Positions 39,970 to 52,330 of a stretch of 64,000 nucleotides of DNA are shown here, piece by piece. Below the pieces are notes generated by a model, which did no database searches, was not told the DNA's origin, and was given only the letters and a program-made list of their open reading frames with translations. Both the position numbers and the translations under genes were made by a program. Positions within the stretch are counted from its first letter, which is position 1; each line of letters starts with the position of its first letter. This stretch comes from Symsagittifera roscoffensis (Eukaryota; Xenacoelomorpha; Acoela; Convolutidae), in assembly GCF_963678635.1 (NCBI RefSeq), contig NC_087066.1, positions 43,318,073 to 43,382,072 on the forward strand, in the 5' to 3' direction.

Positions 39970-40477
39970 TTGTTCCGACTTGCGAAGGAAGTGAGGATTA
40001 ATTTTTCTTGCTGAGGCGTTTTTTTAATCAGTCAATTTTCGACTTAATAACTGAACGTTTTTTACGGATATTTTTAAACTATCTAGATTTATTGTTATGG
40101 TAGGCTCAAATTGAAAAAGATATTTCACCTGTGATTGTTTATCGTAAAGTTACGGGCGTTTGAAAAATGCTAATTCGACCAATTTGAACAATTAAAGAGC
40201 AATATATTGCGTATTTTTAACACGCGTAAGAAGCAAATTAATGCGTTCCAAATTGAATTGAGGCCAGCAAATTAATCCTATTATAACAATACCAGACGCT
40301 AAATTCACCCTTAGTATTTTACATTGCGTGTTGGCGGATAAAATGAAAAAACAATGAACAAAAAATCTTTTTTTTCTCAATTATTTTGTCAATTATTCAA
40401 CCAAAAATTTTTTCAGTTGGACCTAAGTACAGTCGGAAAATTCAGGGCTTCGCCTTGATATATGAGCAGTCTTGTTT
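39970..40477 (-). repeat. Hairpin-ended repeat, diverged full-length inverted copy
   Basis: Begins TTGTTCCGACTTGCGAAGGA. It has a decayed central palindrome, and ends CAGTCGGAAAATTCAGGGC then GAGCAGTCTTGTT. It directly follows the CTGTGC-type repeat. Confidence 0.7.
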
Positions 40478-40925
40478 TGCTTGTTCAACGCTTGCATGTC
40501 ACAAAAATTAAATTTTACGATAAATTCACCATGGCGTGTAAAATTAAGAGAAGCTGACTTTAAATTGGTGAATTGTCTCAAAGTGTTTATTCCAGTATCT
40601 TGTTTCGATTGCCCTTATTTCGATTACCCAGTCCGATTCTGGTCCCCCTTTGACGTTTTTTAAGACCAAACCTAAGGCACCTAAATTTTCTGAAAACGCC
40701 TTTAATGCCAAATTATTCTTAATTTGAGGGTGAGCTCGCGCTGAAAAACAACGCAATTTTTGAGGCAAAACTTTCCAGCAAATGCTCAACAACGGCAGTT
40801 CATCAAAAAAAAGGGTTTCAGAAAGTGCAAAAAAATTTAAAAAATTGTTTTCAAATTTGGTCAGTCTGGGATTTTAGCAGAACTCCAGTAATTTATGAGT
40901 TTTTATGGAAAATGACGTTACTCAC

Positions 40926-40984
40926 AGACGATGTTGTCGGATTTTGGGGCAGCCGCAGGTTCAGGGGGTGGAGGTGGCTGAGGT
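40926..40984 (-). CDS. Candidate proline-rich internal exon
   Basis: A 59-bp GC-rich island in AT-rich sequence, bounded on the minus strand by GTTTTAG and a perfect GTGAGT donor. The only stop-free frame of this composition reads PQPPPPPEPAAAPKSDNIV. I found no partner exon downstream, and a stop in 42519-42712 argues against joining to that exon. It could be a relic. Confidence 0.35.
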
Positions 40985-41204
40985 CTAAAACAAAACGGTA
41001 TCACTACTAAATATATGACTGCCCCCGTTCAATCATTAGTAACCGTGTGGGCGATTTGTTGCAAGGCTGAAATTCAAAGTTGTTCATATGGATTAATCTT
41101 CGTTATAAGGTGCCTCAAGGCTATGGGGTTATAAGGTCCAGCCATACGTGTGGTTCCTTCCTAATGAAGTTATTGAGATGCGCAGGGGCAGATTAAGGGG
41201 GGAT

Positions 41205-41530
41205 ATTACGGATGCCTCCACTCATCAGGTAATCATCCCCTCACCAACCAAAGGGTTTCCCTTTTTCCATTTTTGGAGACCAGCTCTAAAAATATTCTAA
41301 TTATACAAATTTTGATGGGGATCGGGCGGCACAAAAACCCAATTTCTGATCAATTTTTCCAATTAGTGCTTGAAAACAGCATTTTTGACGTGTTTTGATT
41401 TTTAATTTTTGATCAAAATAGGGTCTTTAGAGTGTTCTGGGAGCGCTCAGAAAATCAGTTTGGTCGACCTGCAAAAAGGGTTTGAAAATCTGTCCACCCC
41501 ACTCGAGAAAATCCTAGATCCATTTCTGGA
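41205..41530. mobile_element. hAT MITE, old copy
   Basis: Ends CAGGGGCAGATTAAGG and AAAATCCTAGATCCATTTCTGG-like (41510-41530) still resemble the GGGGCGGATCTAGGATTT terminal repeat. Interior blocks (GGGTTTCCCTTT, GAGCGCTCAGAAAATCAG) are diverged. Another fragment is at 40630-40770. Confidence 0.6.
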
Positions 41531-41824
41531 GATGGGTCTTCGTTAAAAGAAACACATTACTGGAAAAACTAGACGATAAAAAAGAAAACTTTTCAAAACT
41601 CCCAATATAATAAGAAAAAGCAACACATTTAAAATAAAATCTCAGAAAGAATCTATCAAAGAAAAAAAATCAACATTGTTTTATCGAGAATCCTTAAAAA
41701 TGAACTGAAAAAAAACATTCATCTTGTAAGTTCGAGTTTTTGTTTCGATCATTAAAAAAAAGAGGAACTTTGTATTTCGGTGTCTTTTATTTTTTTCTTT
41801 TTTTGCTACTTTTTTATTTTCTAC

Positions 41825-42225
41825 GCAAAGTCAGGTACCACAAATAATCATCGCACTGGGTTGATTGAGATATCATATAGAAGACCTTTGAGTCGCAATT
41901 CGAAGGACATCAAAAAGCTTACTACAAAATTTTCTCAATTGGAATCAAAACTTCAAAAATTCAAAAAAAAAATTAACAAAAAAATTTGAATATTTTGAAA
42001 TTGTATTCTACGATGTTTTTTCGTTTTTCAAGTCATATTTCTACAAAAATATGTTTTCCAATTGGCCTTTTTTACTATGATTGTCAAAAATGTTTTAGTT
42101 TTATTTGTTCAATCAGATGACACCACGTAGAAAATAAACAACACTAATTTGAAAAAACTTTTTTTGTATTTTTTAAAGAGCATAGTCGGAATATTCTGTG
42201 CTACTTGCAAAGTAACCGGCTATCC
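41825..42225 (+). repeat. CTGTGC-hairpin repeat, copy 2
   Basis: Shares TCAGGTACCACAAATAATC, TTGAGTCGCAATTCGAAGGA and the end AGTCGGAATATTCTGTGC then CCGGCTATCCTCC with 39445-39945. Inverted relatives are at 44735-45140. Ends alone recur at 49686-49730 and 49975-50012. Confidence 0.65.
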
Positions 42226-42518
42226 TCCTACTAATTTTAACTGATTTGATTCTTTTAAAAAGAAGGAACAAAAAAATTTATTAAAATAATTTACTTGAAT
42301 CGCAAATCAGAGAACGTGGCATTTTGAGTTAACTTTTTAAGGTCTAGAGTGGTCTGAAAACAAAGCTAATTCAATCGAAAAAATAACGAAAAACTGGTTT
42401 TTAAACGGGAATAGACACTTTTTTGTTAACTCAAAATGTACCTGAAATATGGGTGGACAATTAATTTAGAGTCCAAGGAAGTCTTCGTGTGAACAATTTT
42501 CTCTTGTCTGCTTCTCCC

Positions 42519-42712
42519 TTATTGAGAGGGGGGAGGGGGAATGTCGGCAACTTCGACGACGTCATCTTTGTTCAACACTTTCGAAGCTGAAACTGTCGCA
42601 GCCGATGTCGCTGGCGGACTCTTTGGTCTTCTCTGTTGTTCAACGCCGCCCCCAATAACACTAACCGGATCTGGCCCATCCGAACCCCGGCCTCCGAAAA
42701 GCGCCGATTGCT
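42519..42712 (-). CDS. Candidate terminal exon, possibly of the DUF4587 gene
   Basis: A GC-rich island with acceptor CTGAAACAG. It reads QSALFGGRGSDGPDPVS through KDDVVEVADIPPPPSQ to TAA at 42519-42521. Phase 1 at the acceptor matches a possible donor (GATG|GTTAAA) at the end of the DUF4587 exon ending at 50046, giving an alternative C-terminus across a 7.3-kb intron. The pyrimidine tract is weak and the donor is non-ideal, so this is tentative. Confidence 0.42.
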
Positions 42713-45700
42713 CTGTTTCAGTGGCCAAGTTCAAGTGAATATACAAACCGACTTATCGTTGTTTTTAGCAGAAATGTTCCGAATGAACTTGGAGTGGAGA
42801 AAATGAAAAGTGAAATCTTTAACGAGAGCAACTGGTTGCCGTTAGAGAAGCGCAAAAAAATCTCAACACAATTTTCATTTCGAACCAATTTTGTAACATT
42901 GTTTTTTTTTGTTTTTACCTCTTTTTATCCTTTTTTTATGTAATGGCTTGGGAGTGTAGCTGAGGCAAGCTGTAAAAATATCTGAATCCAAAGCTCCTCC
43001 TCACACGTTTGATATTCACAACAAAAATGACGGGGAAAATATTGCTTAGTCGAGTTGGTAGTTTTTTCCACTCTTTACAAAAAGGATATCTTGGTATACT
43101 TTACGTTTCCAGAACTCAGAGAAGTGAAATTTAATTCATTTCTTTTGTTCAATATTTTCATGTATTCACATAAATCCCCCAAATAGGTATAAAAGAAACA
43201 TTTATAAGATAATTATATTCTCAAAAAAATCTGTATTTGAGATATTTCTATATTTTGTGCTTTCTAAAAACTTTTTGTTTTAACAGAAAAGCAGATCAAA
43301 AAGATCTATGATAAAAGGCAATTCAAATAGCAAAAACTCCTAATTATTGAGAAAAACGTGACAAGATATATGACCGAGCTCAGGCTTTGTTTTCTGAGTA
43401 AAATTCCGCACCAAGAAATAGAGAACCAATTATATATATTTTATTTCTGCCTCGTTTCGGTTCAGAGGTAGACCGGTTTTGGGTAGCTAGCTGATTGAAA
43501 TTTGATAAGTGAATTACCGTAACTATCGGAAATTACAAGTCAACAAAGAATAAGGAACTACCATAAATTTTGGCATTTAAAAGCAGAACTCAATGTCATA
43601 AAATAAGAAAAGAAAAACATTGATAAATCAATTTTAAAACACCGCCTCAAAAACTTGTGAACTTTGTTTTGGTCTTTCAGTTTTCGAATTTTCTCGCATA
43701 CCACTGTTCTTCGTTCTCCAGAAAATTCATTTGTAGTTACTTGGGTTTTTCTCGCTATTAATTCTTGCGAAAACATATTTCTTCATTATAACGAGAAGCA
43801 AAACAAAAAGAGACATTTGCTATGCAGATACCGCTGAATGGTCCGATCATTGTTTTTAAAATAACTACAGTTAACTTTTTTCCAAACTAGTAATGTTTTT
43901 TCTTCTGCGTGATGTGATACAAGCACCTGACGTAAAAGAGTAATTTAGCCATATTCGACCGTCAAAATAAATACTTAAAACTTACAACAAATTTGTGGAA
44001 AAAAAGACAATTAAAGCAAACAACATTTTTGCAGACAAAATGGCAATAAAAATAGTTCTGCTTGTGTAAAATTTAGTTTTGAGTTTAAACTTAGCACATA
44101 GAAGCTGTTGTAAGACTGCTCACTTGCATTGTTTGCTCGAAACTGAGATGAAAATCAAAAAATTTACGTCAGTTTTTTTTACGACAATGAGAAAACAAAT
44201 TGAACTTTTTTAATTCGGTCAAATTACGACTGAAAGAGCTTCAATTTTGTATCTTAGATGAAATATTCCTATGATTATTTGTGGTACTTGACTTTGCGGG
44301 AAAAAATAAATTACACCCAAAAAAAAAGTTCTTCCCTACTTTTTAAACAATCGAATACAAAAAATACAATACGTTCGAACACAAAAATTTTCCCCCTTTT
44401 TCAAACGGTTGGAATAAAAAAACAGCAAACGCCTTCTTCCTAAATCAACAAAAGGAATTATTTTGAATTCAAGCTAAGCTAAGTATTGACTACATAAGAG
44501 CTCAAAAAAGTCCAACAATTTGAATTTCTCAATTTTTGTAGATCAAAGTTGTATAATTCTAAAATTTTCTTTACAAAAAGGGTAAGTGATCCTATCTGCA
44601 AACTATTAGTAACCTAAATTGTGTGATAATTTTTTTAAAAATATCAAACAGACCATAAGATCATTCGGTGTGCTGGCATTTGTTTTTTTTCTTCTCATCA
44701 ACTGTCTATAGCCTAGCCTAATGTAAAACAAGGATAGCCAGCTGGGTACTGTGCAAGTAGCACAGAATGTTCCGATCTGAATCTTGAAAAAACAATAATT
44801 AAGTTTCTTCTAATTTTTGTCGTTATTTTCTTCGTGGTGTGATAAAAGGAGCTGAACAAAAAAATGAGGGTTAGGTATATTTGACAGCTATAGTAAAAAA
44901 AGCGAATTGAAAAACATTTTTTGGAGAAAAATTAATGGAAAAACGAAAAAAAGTGGAAAAAAATCGAAAACTAGTTTTTGCATTTTTTTGATTTTTTGAA
45001 AATTTTGATTCCAAAAAGGTGCTAAAACACTCAAAGTAATACAACGTTACCCATATAAAACTAAGTTTTTACATTTTAAATTAAGCTTTTGTAGGCTTTT
45101 AAGCAATTAAAGTAAGACTGCTCGCTTGCTTTATTTGCTCGAAACAAGACGAAATTTCAAAAAATTTCAAAACCAGTTTCTCTCGAAACAGTGAAATTTT
45201 TTTGATATTTTTATTGTAGTTCAAATCCCGGCTGTAAGGGGGAAAATTTGATATACGATAAAGCTTAGGAAAAACATAATGCTATCCCAAAGAGAGGGAA
45301 CTTCATTGGCTTTTTTTTCGTTTTTACGAAAGTCGCAGTGTCTTTCTCATGTTTCCTTCAAAAACCCTAAGGAATCACAACTCTCCATTTTCAAATATAT
45401 CATAAACAATATCATGCTCGAGTTAAATATCATAAACAATTTTTTTCTAAATACGCTACATTTTTAAGACAAAAACTCATGATCCTGTTTTTTTACAATA
45501 CGGTAACCTTGAAGAACAAAGAAGCTTTAACTTGGGATTCGCGGTAAATTTTTTTAAAAATGGGACAGCATAAACACCTTTTTAGACCAACTCATTCGTT
45601 AGCTTTAGAAATTAAGTTTCAGAACAGAATCAAGTCCCAATTTCCAGCCCCAAAACAATAGATTTGTAACTACGTTTGAGCTATACGGTCAATTGTTTTT

Positions 45701-47390
45701 GTCAAAAAAGTATATAAGTCGAATAAAACTTTGATAATTTTTGCTGGTTCCGGGCTAATGACCAAAATTTCTTTTAATTGAAAAAAAATCAAAAATGTTC
45801 AAAACGTGACCTTATATGGTGAAAATTAATTCTAAAAATTCAGGTTTGAGAACAGAACTTTCTGGGAATATTTTAAGACTTTGGAAACCACCCTACTAAT
45901 TTTGAAACTTGGTTCCCAAGTCCAAAACCTACGTATGATGATTTGAGTTATAAAATTGTGGTATCAAAATTACTTTTAAAACATCAAGTTGTTGCCACAT
46001 CAAGTTGTAAAATATCAATTGAGCGTTTCATATAGTAGGTTCGTTTCTTGGAATTTTAAAAACTTTGCGGAGTCATTTCTAACACTTGAACGGACATAGT
46101 AAAACTTTTTTAAATGTTTTTTTTTCAAGTCTCTAAATTCACGGTATCCACTACGGTTGAAACTATGGAACTTTTTTTTGGCCTAAAAAAATTGAGGTTT
46201 CTGAAAACAAATCAAATGCTTTGTAGTTACAAAAAATGCATCATAAACCTAAAATACACTAGCGTAGTATTCAGTATAAATCTTTTATGACTGATATTTG
46301 AGTCTGGAAGCTTCAAGTTTTTCATTTCCACTTCACGAAATTTTGATTCAGACATTAAATTTTTATGTTTCCACAACTATTTTCTGTTATTTAAAGATTG
46401 GAATAGAGATATCAACGACAACAGTCGTATTTAAGAACCTAAATTCAAGTTCTGCAGTTGATTGTAGCCGATTCGAGTGGCCAAACCCAGTTTTTATCAA
46501 TGATCAAGGAACAAAAAAGAAAACGGGAACTTTTTTGCAAGGTTTAAACTTCCCAGATTTAAGACAAGATTGCCGTCGTTTTTCGATCGAAGATACAGCC
46601 ACAACTCGACCAAAAGTAAAAAATCTCATGGGTAAAATGAGCATAAATTTTGCAATAAGCTGCAAATTTTTGGAAAAACTTCCAGTAGCGTTGATAATAA
46701 CTTGGAAGTAGATGAAATGAAAACTCAAATCTAGCAAATTCAATTGAGATTAAAAAACTTTTAAAAGCATACAAACGAGATGAGCATAAAATCAGCACAG
46801 AAACAAGTCTTCTAACTGATGCTAAGCGACAGGTCAAACTATAAAAGTTGTTTTTAAAGAACAACTTTTTTGTTAAGAGTTTATAAATAACAATATCAAG
46901 GACAACCTCAAATCAGGTATTAGTTTTTCTGATGAGGATGAAATGTCTACAACTAGCGCAGACAAGGGCATTGCTCGAAATAATTACCACAGAAAATTGA
47001 CGGAAATCGTATGAAAAAGAACTATAGAACTTTCTACACAGAAACATAAAAACATACATCTTTTTTAAAACAATCAATGATGATGTTCTGATCATTAGGC
47101 GAGCAAAAAAGAAATAAATTATAGCAATAGTTACTACTTTAGGTCAACATCCTGTGGAAAGTTTTGGTAAAAACTCCTTAAAATTCGTTTTTGAAAATTA
47201 GTGGAGCAATTCGTTGTGCTTAAACCAAAACGGTATTAGTTACTCAAAAGACACAAAACGATGAAGTTCTTTTTGAAACTAGAGTTGATGCTAGAAATAA
47301 TAGTGTACTGAAAGTACATAAAATAATTTCAGCAAAGGAAGCACTTGTTGCGGCCCTAGATGGATTTGACTTACACTGAATACTTGTATG
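42713..47390. other. Long AT-rich stretch with no gene seen
   Basis: ORFs here (for example 43558-43776 and 46298-46711) have no recognisable motifs, poor composition and no splice context. An inverted CTGTGC-hairpin repeat is at about 44735-45140. Two GCTCGAAAC-type fragments are at 44110-44150 and 45118-45150. The remainder is unassigned. Confidence 0.5.
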
Positions 47391-48040
47391 ATGGTCCTTC
47401 ATGGATCGTCTTCAGATTCCCAAAAGATGGCTTGATTAGAGTTGATCTAACGTAAGGTAGATTGACCTAAGGTGATGTTTCATGGCAATCCTTAGTAGAA
47501 TGGTCCTTCAAGGATCGTCTTCAGATTCCCGAAAGATGGTTTGATACGAATTGATCTAACGCAAGATAGATTGACTCAAGGTGATCCTATATGGTGATCC
47601 TTAGTATGATGGTCCTTCATGAATCGCCTTAAGATTATCGAAAAATGGCTTGACTAGAGTTGATATAACGTAAGTTAGATTGACTCAAGGTGATCCTAAA
47701 TGGTGATCCATAGTATGATGGTCCTTCATGGATCGCCTTAAGATTACCGAAAGATGACTTGATTAGAGTTGATATAACGTAAGTTAGATTGACTCAAGGT
47801 GATCCTATATGGTGATCCTTAGTATGATGGTCCTTCATGAATCGCCTTAAGATTATCGAAAAATGGCTTGACTAGAGTTGATATAACGTAAGTTAGATTG
47901 AATCAAGGTGATCTTATATGGTGATCCTTAGTATGATGGTCCTTCATGAATTGCCTTAAGATTACCGAAAGATGGCTTGACTAGAGTTGATCTAACGTAA
48001 GTTAGGTTGACTCAAGGCGGTCACGATGGACGGTCAAGTC
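47391..48040 (+). repeat. 109-bp tandem array, six copies in exact register
   Basis: ATGGTCCTTC occurs at 47391, 47500, 47609, 47718, 47827 and 47936, always 109 bp apart. The unit also holds AAGATTACCGAAAGATGGCT, GAGTTGATATAACGTAAGTT and AGATTGACTCAAGGTGATCC. Copies differ by scattered substitutions but no indels shift the register. 109 is not a multiple of three, so a coding origin is unlikely. Confidence 0.93.
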
Positions 48041-50045
48041 AAAGTAGCAAGTAACCGAAAGATAATCGAAAGATGGTCAAGCAGCAGCTAAACGAAATTC
48101 AAAGCGAAGTCCTAGCGTCAAATTGCTCAGAGGCCTACTTTTGGTTGGTCCTCGTTCTAATTAAAAGCTACCCTGACCGATCAGAAAGCAAGCAGCCAGT
48201 AATTAATGCTAGTAACTAGAAGAACTGCATTTTGAGTTAACTATCGGTAGTGGCAATCGGTCTAAGCTCATTCACTAAGTCAATAACTGGTCAATCTGAA
48301 AGAGATGAACCAGTAAAGAGAAAGAAAAAAAAAACATTGAATAAGTATCAGTAACAATGTTACGATACTTTCGTTTTTTCGAAGTCATTCTGCCCAGTGG
48401 TACTCATTTAGGATGATGGTTAGCTGCTTGCAAAAGATGGGAGCTATGCGATCAGTGGTTCAGAATTTACGACCCGAACCGTAAACAAGCTCAAAATGAG
48501 GTCCAAAACTGGCAAAGTTGCTTCAGTTGGCTTTTAAGTTAACAAAGCTTGCTCGTAGAGCTGCCGGAGTAAGTCCATTTGCTTTCTCGTAAAAAATAGG
48601 TGTAAGAACCACCTTAGTTGAGCTTGTTCGTTCCTAGGATGACCTGCAATGAAGTATTATTTTCTGAGTATACGAAAAAAAACGTTCAAAGCTAAGTCAA
48701 GACGTGATAAATGCTTGAGTTTTGAAAGCATTAAATCAACACAAGTCTTCTGTAGATTCTCTTTGAAGGGGAAGATGAAAACGTTATAAGATGGAACAAA
48801 AAAATTATTGATAGACAAAAAGAATCTGACGCATTCTTGATTGTCTAAATCTTCAATATTTGTTGAAAAAGTGAATTTTTTCTGGTTGTCGTAAATTGAA
48901 TATGCTTGCAAATCTAAACGTTTCAAGAAATGAAATAGTTTGCGTTCCATAAAGTTTAGGATCTACATTACTTAAAATAACTCTCCAAATAGGTATATAC
49001 AAAAAAAGGTGTTCAAACAGTTATATTTTATTGAATTTTAGCCTATGTTTTTTTAATGCTAGTTGTTTTAACTCTAAAGAAGATCGAAAAAATTTATGAT
49101 ATAAGGTGAGACTTACAGCGCTCATTTGAATTAGTTAGCAAAACCTGGAAAACTATAGACTCAAGCTCTTGTTTCTCTTAATATAGCCTTTAAAAAATTT
49201 TGGACATCATCTTCTGCATTTGTATAATGCGGGCGTAGTTTCAGTTCATCGCATTAAAATTTTAACTTCAGAGAGACCTATAAAACGGATCTCCAGATCT
49301 AATGGCGATTTCAATTTCTCCTATTTTATTTGCCTAATTTTTTTTTCTTTTTTTTCATTTTTTTTAACGCCAAACAGCTGCCACGATTAATCAGCGGAAT
49401 GGAATGAGTTATAAATGAGTTATAAAAGTTTTTTAATGTTGACTCGAGTATCGAAAATTTTCTAAAAAACTTTGGAGAAAAAGCGGTTTGAATTTTCCGG
49501 CTTTCAGTCTAATTTCGAACAAACAGAGCAAACATAAAGGTTTTTAATGAGAAAATGTTTAGGTCATGAAAACTTATTTCGACTCCATTAAAATTTATTT
49601 TCGAAATTTTTCTGTAGCGTCTTGGGAGCAGTAAAAAAATTTTAAAAACCATTTTTGAATTTTTTAAAAGTTTTTGTATAATTTTCGTCGGAATCCATTG
49701 TGCTAGTTACATAGCAACAAGCTAGCTTTCAAATCATTGTTATCATTGTTCTGAAAACTTCACGAAGTGGTAAGGTAGTAACAAAATTCAAAAACTGTCT
49801 CAATTTTGTAAAAACTGGTCTGAAATCTTTGTTTTCTGACTTATTTAAACGAGTTTTGATAAAAGGCTGACTTCATACATACAATTTAGAGGCCCAACTC
49901 TTACTAAAAAGAATACTTTTTTCAATTTAAACTTTCAAATATTATTCTATTCTTTTTGAATTTTTAAGGTTCGAACTTTCTGTGCTATTTACATAGGGAC
50001 CGGCTATCCTTCTTATGATTGAAATATCAGTATATCCACTTGAAT
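48041..50045. other. Unassigned AT-rich sequence with repeat ends
   Basis: The first 100 bases look like decayed array units (CGAAAGATAATCGAAAGATG). A repeat beginning CAGCTGCCACGATTAATC at about 49375 and ends of the CTGTGC family at 49686-49730 and 49975-50012 are present. No exon was recognised. Confidence 0.45.
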
Positions 50046-50205
50046 TTAACCATCGGCGTCCGCGGACCCCATGCCTTTGGGGTATCCGAGATAGGGGTCG
50101 TAGGGTACTAGACCGGCGAGGTGGGACTCGTAAAGAGCTAGCTGTGGATCAAACTCGCCAGAGTAGATATCCGGCGTCACAAATGGAGAGTCGGGGTTGA
50201 GTTCA
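50046..50205 (-). CDS. DUF4587 gene, 3' exon
   Basis: Acceptor AAACTTCAG completes Asn, then ELNPDSPFVTPDIYSGEFD. It stops at TAA 50046-50048. The alternative is a splice at GATG|GTTAAA to 42712. Confidence 0.7.
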
Positions 50206-52270
50206 CTGAAGTTTTTGGGCGAATTTTTAAGCAATAATTCAGCTTCTATGAAGTTTTTGGCAAATAGTTTTTTGTAAGAACTTGAAATTAAAATACGCGT
50301 ATTTTGACAACTAATTGGAAATGAAAAGAAGCGTATTTTGAAAACAAAGTTACAAATACTATTTTTTCAGTTGGCGTTAAATATATGTTTCTTCTAACTC
50401 AATATGTTATGAAAATATTAAGGTTTAAATGGTGGCTTCTAAATAGGCCGAAAAACAAACCAGCCACTACTTGTGCTAGACAAAAACTGAGCAGTTATAT
50501 AACAACTGTGTAATAATTATAAGGCTGTTAATATATCCCAAGAAAACTTCAATTATCTATTTTAACTTTTGGCGTGTTAATATATACTGCTCTTTTTCGG
50601 TTTGTTCATATTTGTGCTGTTCATTCAGACTGGAACACAATATAACTCACTTTGGTCTGGGGGGCAGTCTCATCGGAGGTTGTTGCACGTAGTACACCAC
50701 AGGCTTCGGCTGCACAAATAAAAATGGGTCAATTTTTTGATAAAATTTCCCGGGTCGACCAAAAATGCTAGTCATACAGTTTTCATATATGGAAAAACGC
50801 TAGTCATACACTTTTCATGCAATTCCATAAGTACAGAAAAATGATGAGCATCTCTAATGTGATTTAAATCGAATAAACAATGCTTCCCATAATTTTTTTG
50901 GTCGTTATCGGTTTTTAAAAAATTGTCAAAGCGCGACGAGAATTTGCGTTAAAAGTTCTTAACATAATTAAAGATTGTCTGTTTACGGAACAAAAACCAA
51001 ACATTTTTTCTAGAATTGAACACATCACAGCAAAATATATGCATCAACAGCCTCTCGGTCGACCGGCAGCTACTCTAACCACCACTTAATCTCTGCTTCA
51101 GTGGTGAAGGTATACAAAATATCAAGAATCTACTTAACAATAAAAAAAGTGCTTGCTATAAAAATTGTTGCTTGGAAGACTCCTTGTGAGAGACAGCTGG
51201 TAGTTGAAATTATTCGAACAGGATCTAGGACAATTTAATTTTGAGATGAGCCAGTCAGTACAATAAAAACGCTTCTATAAATATTGCTGAAATCGGTCAG
51301 GTATACATCGAGATAAGCTAGATAATCATGTTTAATTACCGCTATTTATTACCACCACCGCTATTGATTACCAGCAGTTTTATCATGTTTTTATGTTTAG
51401 GTCGATAAATTAGATAAACACGTTTTAGCTTTTAAACATGATAAAATTTTTGGTTATAAATACAAGGGTGATTGGTTATAAATGCTTATTTTGTAGGTCG
51501 ACCAAACTGATTTTCTGAGCTCTCCCAAATTATTATAAAGAACCCATTTTGACCAAATTTTCTGCGCCGCAGACATATTTTTGAAAAAAAAAACAGGCCA
51601 AAAAAGCGTTTTAGGCACTTTTTGGAAAATGTTGACCAAAAAATCGCGTTTTTTCGGCACGCGCTCGCCTAAAGCGCCTTTAGAAAAGTTTTGGGGTCAG
51701 TCAGCCAAAAAAAGATATCTCAACAATAGTTCCAATGGGGACACCCTTTGGGTCGACAGGGGGTCGAATCCCTGAGGGGGGAAGCGTCCGATCCCTCCTA
51801 AATCCGCTCGTGAATAAATAGCGGTGGCTCTTCGTATCGTAATGAGCTCATCAGCTCGTAAATTAGTCTTTTCCCTTGTGGACAACTAGTGTCATCTTAA
51901 CTATACTGCTCTAGCTATCGGATTAAACATTGTCATTTTTTCGCAGTCCAGTGAAAACATGCTTTTGAAATACCTCGTTTCATTCTGAAATTTCGAAATT
52001 GATGTAAATCGAGCAGTCTAGAAGCCGAGCGTCTTAAGATTTGAATTAACTTTGACCGGAACAAGTTTTTACCACGAATTTGACATTTTAATTATGTAAG
52101 TTACGTAATCTTATGTAATCTAATTATGTAATCTAATTATGAAGTCTAATCATGAAATTGTGTAATGTAAGTTACCTCTTCGCGTGGTGGGGCCAGTCTC
52201 TCCAAGAGCATGTTCTGCATGATAGCCTGGTTCAACTGAGCGCTCTGCATCATCATGAGCTCCATCATGT
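50046..52270 (-). CDS. DUF4587-domain gene (C21orf58/PRR29-like), 3' exons
   Basis: Three exons in consistent phase: complement(join(50046..50205, 50651..50709, 52176..52270)). The first seen exon reads MMELMMMQSAQLNQAIMQN. It matches the L(M)LQNAQ-type motif that defines DUF4587, found in C21orf58 and PRR29. The second has PKPVVYYVQQPPMRLPP where the family has its Tyr/His-rich (HHH) motif. The third is acidic and Tyr-rich and ends MGSADADG with TAA. The 5' end is missing; the first exon needs a phase-1 donor upstream, and the proline-rich piece at 63982-64000 fits. Function of the family is unknown. Assignment is by motif. Confidence 0.72.
50651..50709 (-). CDS. DUF4587 gene, 59-bp exon
   Basis: Acceptor TTTGTGCAG, then PKPVVYYVQQPP. 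Donor CCAAA|GTGAGT, phase 2. Confidence 0.75.
51495..51905 (+). mobile_element. hAT MITE abutting a SINE tail
   Basis: 51495-51815 is a 5'-truncated hAT MITE (GGTCGACCAAACTGATTTTC, GGGTCGAATCCCTGAGGGG, CCTAAATCCGCTCGTG). Directly after it, 51816-51905 is a SINE body (ATGAGCTCATCAGCTCG then TTTTCCCTTGTGGACAA). One has inserted next to or into the other. Confidence 0.7.
52176..52270 (-). CDS. DUF4587 gene, exon with the QNAQ-like motif
   Basis: Acceptor TTTGTCAG, phase 1, 95 bp. Ends ERLAPPREE at donor GAG|GTAACT, phase 0. Confidence 0.75.
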
Positions 52271-52330
52271 CTGACAAACATTTCATCAAGTTAAATTAGC
52301 ATTTCAAGTTCGATTGATAACTCAATAGGG

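Noticed and set aside
46298-46711. 137-codon plus ORF
   Set aside because: No signal, domain or splice context, and composition like the surrounding noncoding DNA.
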